A DNA stretch of 36,651 nt from Verrucomicrobiota bacterium. GTDB lineage: Bacteria; Verrucomicrobiota; Verrucomicrobiia; Limisphaerales; UBA9464. The stretch lies in contig VHCX01000034.1 of assembly GCA_016871615.1 (NCBI GenBank), positions 1 through 36,651 of the forward strand, read 5' to 3'. Positions 25,311-32,813 of the stretch are shown piece after piece. A program made the translations under genes and the position numbers. Within the stretch, counting starts at the first letter, position 1. Every line of letters begins with the position of its first letter. The notes under the pieces are model-generated. The model saw only the letters and a program-made list of their open reading frames with translations, did not search any database and was not told the DNA's origin.

Positions 25311-26738
25311 TCAGGCGGGGTTGGGGATGGATTCGGAAATCGGGGAGGATGTCGGTTCAGCCTCCGGGGCGACCAGTCGCGCGGCGAAGGCGCCGTCGAC
25401 GGAGTCCGCCGCCGGGTGCAGGCGGCGACGGGCCGTCTCCACCCAGCCCGGATGGCCCTCCAGGAAGGCGTCGACCACGTGTTGGTTCTCCTCCGGCTCA
25501 AGGCTGCAGGTGCTGTACACCAGCGCCCCCCCGGGTCGCACCCGCCGGGCCGCCACGCCGAGCAACCGAAGCTGCTCAGCCGCCAGGCGCGGAATCTCGC
25601 CCGGCTGGAGGCGCCAACGGAGTTCGATGCGCCGCCGCAGGACCCCGGTGTTGGAGCACGGCGCGTCCACCAGGACGGCGTCGAACCGTTCCGCGCCAGC
25701 CCCCCCTGCCGGCCCGGCCACCGCCCCGGTGGTCCCGTCCTCGAACCGGTCGACGACGCTCACCCGGGCCTCGGCCCCGAGGCGTCGGACGTTCTCGCGG
25801 ACCAGCTCAAGCCGGCCGGGATGCGCATCCTGGGCCACCACCCCGCCGCCGTCTCCCAGGCGCTCGGCGATCGCCAGCGCCTTGCCCCCGGGCGCGGCGC
25901 ACAGGTCGAGGATGCGCTGGCCGGGCCGAGGATCCAGCAGGTGCACCGCCATCAGGGTGCTGGGATCCTGGAGGTAGAATCCGCCTTCCTGGAACGAACC
26001 CAGCGATTCGAGGGTGGGATGGCGGTCGAGCGAGAACACGGTGCCCGCGTCCACCCAGTCGAAGGTTTCCGGCACGGCCACGACACCCTCGGACTGCCAG
26101 CGGGCGACCAGCGCCTGCGGCGTGGTGCGGATCCGGTTCACGCGGGCGAAAATCCTCGGCGCGGAGTTGTCCCAGCCCAGCAGGCGCTGGAGCGTGGCGG
26201 ACCCCAGCTCGACGGACCAACGCGCCACGAGCCATCCCGGATGGGACCAGCCGGTCGCGGGATCGGAGAGCCTCAGGGCGTCGAGGGCGCGCCGGCAGGC
26301 ATCCCGATCGCGGGCGACGCCACGAAGCACGGCGTTCACGAAACCGGCCTGCGCCGAAAATCCCCGCTGCCGGGCCAGCAGCACGGCCTCGTTCACGGCG
26401 GCATGGTCGGGCACCCGGTCCAGGAAGATGAGCTGGTACAGACCGGACTGCAGGATCCCACGCAGGACCGGCCGCTGCGGGCGGCCATCGGTGCGCGAGG
26501 CGAGGAGATGATCGAGGGCCGACCGGTTGCGCAGGATGCCGAAGGCGATCTCCCGGGCCAGACGACGGTCGTCGTCGGACAGGGCCCGCATCCCGGGGAG
26601 CGCCTCGAGCCGGTGCTCGAGGAAGTCCCCGGGCGTCGCCCGCTGGAGGAGGATGTCCAGCGCCACGGAACGCGCCGACGGGACCGGCACCGGACGAGGC
26701 CGCCCGCCGGGCTTGGGATCAGATGAGTTCGAGATCAT
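25311..26738 (-). CDS. rsmB: 16S rRNA m5C967 methyltransferase RsmB
   Basis: SAM-dependent methylation of cytosine 967 in 16S rRNA. The 475-residue protein has an N-terminal NusB-like RNA-binding domain (RRLAREIAFGILRNRSALDHLL, HAAVNEAVLLAR) and a C-terminal RsmF/RsmB methyltransferase domain: ILDLCAAPGGKALAIAERLG binds SAM, VDAPCSNTGVLRRR carries the first catalytic-region cysteine, and VYSTCSLEPEEN the second. The start at 26738 overlaps the upstream NusG-like gene by about 20 bases, and the YhcH-family gene follows three bases after its stop, giving a three-gene operon. Confidence 0.94.
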   Translation of the reverse strand: MISNSSDPKPGGRPRPVPVPSARSVALDILLQRATPGDFLEHRLEALPGMRALSDDDRRLAREIAFGILRNRSALDHLLASRTDGRPQRPVLRGILQSGLYQLIFLDRVPDHAAVNEAVLLARQRGFSAQAGFVNAVLRGVARDRDACRRALDALRLSDPATGWSHPGWLVARWSVELGSATLQRLLGWDNSAPRIFARVNRIRTTPQALVARWQSEGVVAVPETFDWVDAGTVFSLDRHPTLESLGSFQEGGFYLQDPSTLMAVHLLDPRPGQRILDLCAAPGGKALAIAERLGDGGGVVAQDAHPGRLELVRENVRRLGAEARVSVVDRFEDGTTGAVAGPAGGAGAERFDAVLVDAPCSNTGVLRRRIELRWRLQPGEIPRLAAEQLRLLGVAARRVRPGGALVYSTCSLEPEENQHVVDAFLEGHPGWVETARRRLHPAADSVDGAFAARLVAPEAEPTSSPISESIPNPA

Positions 26739-27267
26739 CGGCCTCGATCTTCGCCACCACCGCCTTCCCGATGAAGTCGAGCCTCAGGTGGACATCGGAC
26801 AACTTGGACCGGCTCTCGACCCAGGCCTCGGTGCCGCGGAGCGGACCCGATTTGATGCGGACCTGCAACCCGGGCTTGATCTCGGGACAGACCTGGATTT
26901 CCACGCGGGCCTCGAGCGCCCGGTAGATGTCGTCCAGTTGGCGCTCGAACCCGGCCTGGTCGGGCACCTGGAGCAGGTTCGCCACATAACGGTTCTGGAT
27001 GAGGGTCTGCCGGTGGCGTCTCTGGACCCTTGCGAACAGGTAGCCCGGGAAGAGCGGCTTCTCGAAGACCACCCGCTTGCGGGCGTAGGTCTTGAGGCTC
27101 GGGTACAGCGGCAACCGGTGCTCGAACCCCTGCTCCAGGCAGAAGGCGGCCAGCTTCTTCTCGGCCCGCGGCCGGGCATGGGCCACGAACCACAAGACCT
27201 CGGTCCACTCCGGAAGGAGCAGGACCGGGTCCTCGGCTTCGATCGGATCGGATGGATCGGATTCCAT
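26719..27267 (-). CDS. NusG-like transcription antitermination factor
   Basis: A 182-residue protein with an N-terminal NGN domain (WFVAHARPRAEKKLAAFCLEQ; PLFPGYLFARV) and a C-terminal KOW-like domain (GLQVRIKSGPLRGTEAWVESR). The layout fits specialised NusG paralogues of the RfaH/UpxY/LoaP type, which increase processivity on particular long operons, rather than essential NusG, which normally sits by secE and ribosomal genes. The ATG at 27265-27267 is chosen; a GTG three codons upstream is also possible and lies in a short tandem repeat. It overlaps rsmB by about 20 bases. The target operon is not visible here. Confidence 0.85.
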   Translation of the reverse strand: MESDPSDPIEAEDPVLLLPEWTEVLWFVAHARPRAEKKLAAFCLEQGFEHRLPLYPSLKTYARKRVVFEKPLFPGYLFARVQRRHRQTLIQNRYVANLLQVPDQAGFERQLDDIYRALEARVEIQVCPEIKPGLQVRIKSGPLRGTEAWVESRSKLSDVHLRLDFIGKAVVAKIEADDLELI

Positions 27268-27293
27268 GTCGGACACCAGACGTCGGACACCAG
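27268..27293. repeat. Two tandem copies of GTCGGACACCAG
   Basis: GTCGGACACCAG occurs at 27268-27279 and 27282-27293 with a 14-bp period, immediately upstream of the NusG-like ATG. It also creates competing GTG start codons in different frames. Confidence 0.6.
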
Positions 27294-27341
27294 TGGGCCC
27301 CGCCCCCGCTGTTCAGTCCAAGCCCGCCCCCGGACGACGGA

Positions 27342-29162
27342 TCACTCCGTCGGCGCCGGGACGTAGGCCGTGATGCCGTCGATCCGGTAGCGCTTGGCCT
27401 GGCCTTCCGAACCGAACGAGACCTCGGCACCGACCGGCTGGCCGAGGAAGATCTTCGCGAAGGGGGTGAGGTAGCTCAGGATGTTCTTGTCGGGCTCGCC
27501 ATCCCAGGCGCCCAACAGGTAGATCCGCTCGTTGGTGCCGCTGGTCAGCTCGCTGACGTGCAGGACGGTGCCCGGGCCGGCCACGTCGGTCCGCACGTTG
27601 GCCCAGTCGGTGCCGCGCGCCCGCCCGAGGTCGCGCTCCAGCTCGGCCTTGCGGCGCTGCAGCACCCGCTGCATCTCCTTGGCGGACTTGTACTCGTGGT
27701 TCTCGCGGAGGTCGCCGTAGCTGCGGGCCAGCGCGATGTCCTTGACGTTGGCCGGGATGCGCTTGGCGACGAGTTCCTGATACTCCTCCTGGCGGCGCTG
27801 GAGGCTGGGCCAGCTCACCAGGAAGCTGTGGTCCTCCTTCTTGTTCTCGCCGGTGATCATCTCCTGGATCGCCGGGTAGGCCTTGACGATACGGGCGAAG
27901 AGCGACCGCTTGTCCATGTCGTCGAAGCTGGGCGAGAGCTGGAGGCTGCGGGTCAGGTCGCGGATCACCTCGATGTCGGCCGACTCGATGAGCTCGGGGA
28001 GCAGCTTCATGTCGTCGAGGATGAAGTCGTGGAGCCGGTTCGAGCGCTTCTCGTTGAAGGCGTCCCGCTCCATGGCGGTGAGCATCGCGCGGAACACCTC
28101 GGGCCCGAGGATGTCGGCGAAGTGGTCGCCGCGCTCCTTGCCCAGCCACAGCAACAGCTCGCTGCTGGCGCCGTGCTGGCTCACCAGGCGCATGAGCTCC
28201 TGCTTGAGCAACTGGCCTCGGTTCTCGAGGAACAGCAACCGGGCGCACTCGCCCGCCAGCTTGGCGCTGACGTTGTTGATGATGAGGATGAGCTTCGCGC
28301 CCCAGTCGGGCACCGAGTCGCGCAGGGCCTCGAGGGCCCGGCGGTGCTTGGCCGCCGGAAGATCGTTGAAGAACTCCACCAGCTTGGACTGGCCCGCGAG
28401 GATGTCCTTGGCGGTGACGGGTCCCTCGGGTTGCTCGAGCCCGGCGGCCTTCCGGAGGTCGTCCCGGATGAACACGCCCTCGAGGGCCAGTGCCGGCATG
28501 GTGACCAGGTGGCTGCCGATGTCGGCATCGAGGAAGGCGATGATCTCGGCCACCACGGCCTTGTTGCCGATGTCGGGCACGCTCTTGAGGATCTCGGAGG
28601 CGACGGCCACGCGGGCCTTCAGTCCCTTGGCGGCCTTGAATTCCCCAGAAAGCCGGACGCCGATGTCGAGTTCGGCCTCCTGGAAGAGGATGGGGTCGGT
28701 CTTCTTGAGCGGCACGGTGAAGTGGCCGTCCTTCTTCATCTCGGCCCGGGCCACCTCCCACCACTTCTTCCAGTCGCTGCCGATGACGTCCTTGAGCAGG
28801 TTCTGCACCTGGTCGACCGTCGCCGATCCGCCGAAGCTCGCGATGGCCAGCTTGACGACCGAGAGGTGGTGGAGTGCGGCTTCGCGCCGGAGCCCGTCGA
28901 GGTCGAGGGCCTTCCGGGCGAGGATGTGGTCACGCCCGATCGGCTTGAGGGACTCGGCCGCGAAGGCCAGGTCCATCGAGTGTCCGGCCTTGGAGGTGAA
29001 GTCGATGTTCAGGCGCCCGAGGGCGAGGTCCATGGAAACGATGCGGCCGAAACCCCAGCTCCGGTGCTGGCAGAAACCCGCCTCCGTCAGGGTCATCAGC
29101 GGGGCGACGTGGGTCTTCAGGATCTTTCCGGCGGCAACCAGTCTCTCAAGTTCGTCTCTCAT
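27342..29162 (-). CDS. greA: Long-form transcription elongation factor GreA
   Basis: A 606-residue protein with a GreA module at its C terminus. The coiled-coil at about 453-525 contains YGDLRENHEYKSAKEMQ, preserving the acidic tip pair (D484, E487, equivalent to D41/E44 in E. coli GreA) that reactivates stalled RNA polymerase. The FKBP-like domain spans about 527-603. The first 450 residues form a helical region without an obvious motif, including a segment near residues 25-60 (SWGFGRIVSMDLALGRLNID) that may be a small beta-barrel. Chlamydial GreA is likewise extended (about 715 residues), and E. coli GreA is only about 158. A fusion with an unknown accessory domain is inferred from length and sequence. 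panD is the next gene upstream, 127 bp away. Confidence 0.88.
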   Translation of the reverse strand: MRDELERLVAAGKILKTHVAPLMTLTEAGFCQHRSWGFGRIVSMDLALGRLNIDFTSKAGHSMDLAFAAESLKPIGRDHILARKALDLDGLRREAALHHLSVVKLAIASFGGSATVDQVQNLLKDVIGSDWKKWWEVARAEMKKDGHFTVPLKKTDPILFQEAELDIGVRLSGEFKAAKGLKARVAVASEILKSVPDIGNKAVVAEIIAFLDADIGSHLVTMPALALEGVFIRDDLRKAAGLEQPEGPVTAKDILAGQSKLVEFFNDLPAAKHRRALEALRDSVPDWGAKLILIINNVSAKLAGECARLLFLENRGQLLKQELMRLVSQHGASSELLLWLGKERGDHFADILGPEVFRAMLTAMERDAFNEKRSNRLHDFILDDMKLLPELIESADIEVIRDLTRSLQLSPSFDDMDKRSLFARIVKAYPAIQEMITGENKKEDHSFLVSWPSLQRRQEEYQELVAKRIPANVKDIALARSYGDLRENHEYKSAKEMQRVLQRRKAELERDLGRARGTDWANVRTDVAGPGTVLHVSELTSGTNERIYLLGAWDGEPDKNILSYLTPFAKIFLGQPVGAEVSFGSEGQAKRYRIDGITAYVPAPTE

Positions 29163-29289
29163 GATCGGCTCTAGGATATTCGGCCCGATGTGGGCGGCCT
29201 GTGACTATGCGGCCGGCCGATCCCGAGACCAACACCAATTTCGCAGCGGGAGAACGCCTGCCAAGGCCCTCCGGGCCCGCGGCACGGGA

Positions 29290-29652
29290 TCAGAGGCCGC
29301 GTTCGTTGACGATGCGGTTGGCCGCGTCGAGGACGACGACCTTCGGGGACCATCCGGGGGCCAGGCTGCTGTCCACCTCGGCGAAGGACATGATCGTGAG
29401 GCGGTCGCCGATCTTGCCCAGGTGCGCCACCGCCCCGTTCATCTCGATGGCGCCCGAACCCCGGGGCCCGCGGATGGCATAAGTCTCCCATCGGGCGCCA
29501 TTGGCCATGTTGCCGCAGAGGATCCTCTCGTAGGGATGCAGGCCGACCCGCTCCATCAGGTCCTCGTCGATGGTCAGGCTGCCCTCGTAGTCGACGCTGG
29601 CGGCGGTGACGGTGGCCCGGTGGAGTTTTGATTTCAGCAGATGGACGAGCAT
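29290..29652 (-). CDS. panD: Aspartate 1-decarboxylase
   Basis: Pyruvoyl-dependent enzyme making beta-alanine for pantothenate and coenzyme A. The 120-residue precursor shows the self-processing site DYEGSLTID, cleaving between G24 and S25 to leave the pyruvoyl group, KLHRATVTAAS before it, and GNMANGARWETYAI plus GDRLTIMSFAEVD after it. Start ATG is at 29650-29652 (MLVHLLKSKLHRATV), matching the family. The promoter region is shared with the divergent oxidoreductase gene (264 bp). greA lies 127 bp downstream on the same strand. Confidence 0.95.
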   Translation of the reverse strand: MLVHLLKSKLHRATVTAASVDYEGSLTIDEDLMERVGLHPYERILCGNMANGARWETYAIRGPRGSGAIEMNGAVAHLGKIGDRLTIMSFAEVDSSLAPGWSPKVVVLDAANRIVNERGL

Positions 29653-29916
29653 GGACAGGAGTCCCGGGAACGCCCATGAGACACCCCGGACAACGGTGAG
29701 GCTACGCCGAGACGATCCCATTGAAAAGCCGGCGACGACATGGCGGCGATGTCCAGGAGGAAGCGCGCGCAACGACCGGCGGTAGGCCCAAGGGAATCCA
29801 CCTCGCGCCGCCCGCCTCGCCCGGGACCCGCGTCGGCGTTGACTCGGCAGGCCCGCGGGGGCGATCTTCGACGGCGTTTCCTCACGGCAATCACGGTCGT
29901 TCAACACACATCCATC

Positions 29917-31080
29917 ATGAGCAGAAAGATTCGTTACGGAATGGTCGGCGGCGGACGCGGAGCCTTCATCGGCGCGGTCCACCGCATCGCCGCCAACATC
30001 GACGGCCAGATCGAGCTGGTCGCCGGCGCGTTCTCCTCGGACGCGGAGAAGTCCAAGGCCTCCGGCGCGGACCTCTTCCTCGCCCCCGACCGCGTGTATG
30101 GCAGCTATCAGGAGCTGGTGATCAAGGAGGCCGCGCTGCCGGCCGAGCAGCGCATCGACTTCGTGGCCATCGTCACGCCGAACCACGTGCACTTCCCCGC
30201 CGCCAAGGCGGCTCTCGAGGCCGGATTCCACGTGCTGAGCGACAAGCCGGCCACCTTCGACCTGGCCGAGGCCAAGGAACTGGCGGCCATCGTGAAGAAG
30301 ACCGGCCGCCTCTACGGCCTGACCCACAACTACACCGGCTATCCCCTGGTGAAGGAGGCGCGTCACCTGGTGCACTCGGGCAAGCTGGGCAAGATCCGCA
30401 AGGTCGTGGTCGAGTACCCGCAGGGCTGGCTGGCCACGCGCATTGAGGCCTCCGGCCAGAAGCAGGCGGCCTGGCGCACCGACCCCAAGCGCAGCGGCGC
30501 GGCCGGCTGCATCGGCGACATCGGCACCCACGCCGAGAACCTCGCCGAGTACATCACCGGGCTGCAGATCAGCGAACTGGCCGCCGACCTGACGGCGTTC
30601 GTGAAGGGCCGCAAGCTCGATGACGACGGCAACGTGCTGCTCCGCTTCAAGGGCGGCGCCAAGGGCGTGCTGCACAGCTCGCAGATCTCGGTGGGCGAGG
30701 AGAACAACCTCAACATCCGGGTCTACGGCGAACTGGGCGGCCTCGAGTGGCATCAGAAGGAGCCGAACACCCTGCTGGTGAAGTGGATGGACCAGCCCAT
30801 GCAGGTGTACCGCACCGCCAACGGCTACCTGAGCGACGCCGCCAAGGCCGCGGGCCGCACTCCCCCGGCCCATCCCGAGGGCTACCTCGAGGCCTTCGCC
30901 AACATCTACAAGAACTTCGCCAACGCGATCCGCGCCAAGCAGGCGGGCAAGAAATTGGCCAAGGACGACGTGGCCAACGACTACCCGAAGATCGAGGACG
31001 GCGTGCGGGGCATGGCCTTCATCGAGGCCGTGGTCGCCTCCTCCAAGGCCAACGCAGCCTGGACGAAGATCGCCGCCTGA
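29917..31080 (+). CDS. Gfo/Idh/MocA-family NAD(P)-dependent oxidoreductase
   Basis: A 387-residue cytoplasmic dehydrogenase acting on sugars, inositols or their derivatives. [17 protein letters not shown] (7-23) is the Rossmann start, the motif usually written EKP is [11 protein letters not shown] here, and [16 protein letters not shown] supplies the catalytic His region. The C-terminal half has the family beta-sheet and the usual dimer-forming region. The ATG at 29917 is chosen over a longer frame with no family match. It shares a promoter region with panD. Substrate is unknown. Confidence 0.92.
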   Translation: MSRKIRYGMVGGGRGAFIGAVHRIAANIDGQIELVAGAFSSDAEKSKASGADLFLAPDRVYGSYQELVIKEAALPAEQRIDFVAIVTPNHVHFPAAKAALEAGFHVLSDKPATFDLAEAKELAAIVKKTGRLYGLTHNYTGYPLVKEARHLVHSGKLGKIRKVVVEYPQGWLATRIEASGQKQAAWRTDPKRSGAAGCIGDIGTHAENLAEYITGLQISELAADLTAFVKGRKLDDDGNVLLRFKGGAKGVLHSSQISVGEENNLNIRVYGELGGLEWHQKEPNTLLVKWMDQPMQVYRTANGYLSDAAKAAGRTPPAHPEGYLEAFANIYKNFANAIRAKQAGKKLAKDDVANDYPKIEDGVRGMAFIEAVVASSKANAAWTKIAA

Positions 31081-31098
31081 GTCCCCGTCATCCCCGAC

Positions 31099-31119
31099 GG
31101 GCATCCCTTCGGGGTGCCC
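31099..31119. terminator. UUCG-capped hairpin at a convergent junction
   Basis: GGGCATCCC (31099-31107) and GGGGTGCCC (31111-31119) form nine pairs (one T-G) closing TTC, giving a C-UUCG-G cap, 19 bp after the oxidoreductase stop and 28 bp before the RodZ-like stop. No T-run follows, but the tetraloop makes it a strong RNA structure. Confidence 0.55.
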
Positions 31120-31146
31120 CGGGACGACACCACCCGTGCGCCTCGC

Positions 31147-31719
31147 TCAACGGGTGCGAGCCGGTGGCGTCGTCGCGTTGGTGGGCAGCGGGGCCTGGGC
31201 GTTGAGCGGCTTGCGGGGCACGGGTCGCAGGGCGTTGCCCAGCGGCACGGTGGCCGGCACCGGGGCGGGAACCATGGTGCTGCGCGGCGCGGGCCCGGTT
31301 GCGGCGGCGGACGAGCGGGACGCAACCCAGGAGCGGTAGCCCATCCAGACCGCCCACAGCACCCCGAGGCCGAGCAACGCCGGGAACAACCACTGCCACC
31401 GGACCCTCGACAGCCACAGGGTGATGAAGTCCAGCGGACCTTTCCGGCGGCCGGTCAACGGCGGCGGACCGGAGTAGTCCTCCGAGGCGCCCAACTCGGC
31501 CTCGAGCTCGGCCATCACCCGTCCCACGTCGAGGCGCAGCTCCTTGGCGTAGGTGCGCGTGAAGCCGCGGATGTAGACCTGCGCGCCGAAGGTGTCCCAG
31601 TCGCCGGCCTCCAGTGCACGGATGTGGTCGGTCTTGATGTTGGTCACGTTCGCCACGTCGTGGACGGTGCGTCCCTGACGCTCACGCTCGGCCTTCAACT
31701 GTTCAGCAACACTGGGCAC
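31147..31719 (-). CDS. RodZ-like helix-turn-helix membrane protein
   Basis: A 190-residue protein with an N-terminal HTH_25-type domain (EQLKAERERQGRTVHDVANV, then YIRGFTRTYAKELRLD), a short linker, and one transmembrane helix (WLFPALLGLGVLWAVWMGY). The C-terminal tail is rich in Pro, Ala and Thr and lacks the DUF4115 beta-domain of true RodZ, so it is a short or derived version. RodZ links MreB to the membrane in rod-shape determination. The GTG at 31717-31719 begins at VPSVAEQLK; a TTG at 31755 would add 12 residues. Function by domain only. Confidence 0.75.
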   Translation of the reverse strand: MPSVAEQLKAERERQGRTVHDVANVTNIKTDHIRALEAGDWDTFGAQVYIRGFTRTYAKELRLDVGRVMAELEAELGASEDYSGPPPLTGRRKGPLDFITLWLSRVRWQWLFPALLGLGVLWAVWMGYRSWVASRSSAAATGPAPRSTMVPAPVPATVPLGNALRPVPRKPLNAQAPLPTNATTPPARTR

Positions 31720-31850
31720 CCGCTGGTGATACCCGCCGCGCGGCGGCCTCGGCAACCCTCGAAACGGTCCGGCGGGGTGTCTGTCGGCCCGGTGGCGCCG
31801 GGCGTGTTTCGGCGGTATCCAGAGCCGTGCCGCGGTGGCAGGATGCCCCC

Positions 31851-32678
31851 ATGAAGCTCGATTCCCACCAGCATTTCTGGAGGTACACCGCCGCCGAGTA
31901 CCCCTGGATTCCGGAGGGGTCGGCCCTCCAGCGCGACTGGCTGCCGGCGGATCTGGGGCGGATCCAGCGGTCCTTGGGCTTCGACGGTTCGATCGCCGTG
32001 CAGGCCCGCCAATCGCTGGCCGAATCGTGGTCGCTCTTGGGGTTGGCCGACGCCGACCCGACGGTGAAGGCGGTGGTCGGCTGGGTGGACCTGCAGTCCG
32101 AGCGGGTCGAGGAAAGCCTCGCGGCTCTGGCCGCGCACCCGCGATTGGCCGGCGTGCGCCATGTCGCGCAGGACGAGCCCGACGACGGCTTCCTCGTCCG
32201 CCCGGCCGTCGTCCGCGGCATCGGGGCGCTCCGGCAATTCGACCTCACCTACGACCTGCTCATCTACCCGAGGCAGCTCCCGGCCGCGATCGAGCTGGTC
32301 CGGCATTTCCCGGAGCAACCCTTCGTGCTCGACCACATCGCCAAACCGCTCATCCGCGACGGGCTGATCGAGCCCTGGGCCTCGCAGATCCGCGAACTGG
32401 CCCGGCACCCGAACGTCTGCTGCAAGGTGTCGGGCATGGTGACCGAAGCGGATCACCGCAACTGGAAGGCCGACGACTTCCGGCCCTACCTCGACGTGGT
32501 GTTCGAGACGTTCCGGCCGGAGCGCCTGATGTTCGGCAGCGATTGGCCGGTCTGCCTGCTGGCGGGGAGCTACGAGCAGGTCGAGGGCTTGGTGCGCGAT
32601 CACGTCCGCCATCTGGGCCCGGAACAGGCCGCCGGCTTCTGGGGCGGCAACTGCGCCCGGTTCTACCTGGGGGCCTGA
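31851..32678 (+). CDS. Amidohydrolase-2 family protein (L-fuconolactonase-like)
   Basis: A 275-residue TIM-barrel hydrolase. The metal-site motif is LDSHQHFW (H6, H8), with H162 in VLDHIAKP and the Asp in FGSDWPVC (D231). This layout matches L-fucono-1,5-lactonase and related lactone hydrolases of sugar-acid pathways. The ATG at 31851 has GCAGGA as a ribosome-binding site eight bases upstream; an earlier in-frame start at 31827 is less likely. The neighbours are unrelated, and there is no fucose or rhamnose operon here, so the substrate is inferred only from family resemblance. Confidence 0.87.
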   Translation: MKLDSHQHFWRYTAAEYPWIPEGSALQRDWLPADLGRIQRSLGFDGSIAVQARQSLAESWSLLGLADADPTVKAVVGWVDLQSERVEESLAALAAHPRLAGVRHVAQDEPDDGFLVRPAVVRGIGALRQFDLTYDLLIYPRQLPAAIELVRHFPEQPFVLDHIAKPLIRDGLIEPWASQIRELARHPNVCCKVSGMVTEADHRNWKADDFRPYLDVVFETFRPERLMFGSDWPVCLLAGSYEQVEGLVRDHVRHLGPEQAAGFWGGNCARFYLGA

Positions 32679-32728
32679 TCCCAACGACGCTGGCACGACG
32701 CTGCGGGAATCGAACGACCCGACGGCAA

Positions 32729-32761
32729 CGGCCCCTCCGGAAACACGATCCGAAGGGGCCG
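32729..32761. terminator. Long hairpin at a convergent junction
   Basis: CGGCCCCT (32729-32736) pairs with AGGGGCCG (32754-32761). After one mismatch, CGG (32738-32740) pairs with CCG (32750-32752) around the loop AAACACGAT. It lies between the fuconolactonase-like stop and the Tat-type oxidoreductase stop. There is no T-run on either side, but the stem is the longest such structure in the window. Confidence 0.55.
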
Positions 32762-32813
32762 CTTGAAGTCGCCCCGGCGGGGCCTCCCGCCCCTCCGCCC
32801 GTCTGGACGGGCA

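Noticed and set aside
28688-28704. GGGGTCGGTC within greA as a third copy of the 26-bp element
   Set aside because: Only the first 11 bases match, inside a coding region; coincidence.
27252-29174. 640-codon plus-strand ORF opposite greA
   Set aside because: A shadow frame of greA in GC-rich DNA, with no family-like motifs.
29290-31104. 604-codon minus-strand ORF spanning panD and the oxidoreductase
   Set aside because: Only the last 120 codons are panD. The rest is antisense to the Gfo/Idh gene.
32695-32730. tRNA-like fragment (GGGAATCGAACGACCCG on the plus strand)
   Set aside because: The reverse complement has a T-loop-like TTCGATTCCCGC, but the flanking stem does not pair and there is no anticodon arm.
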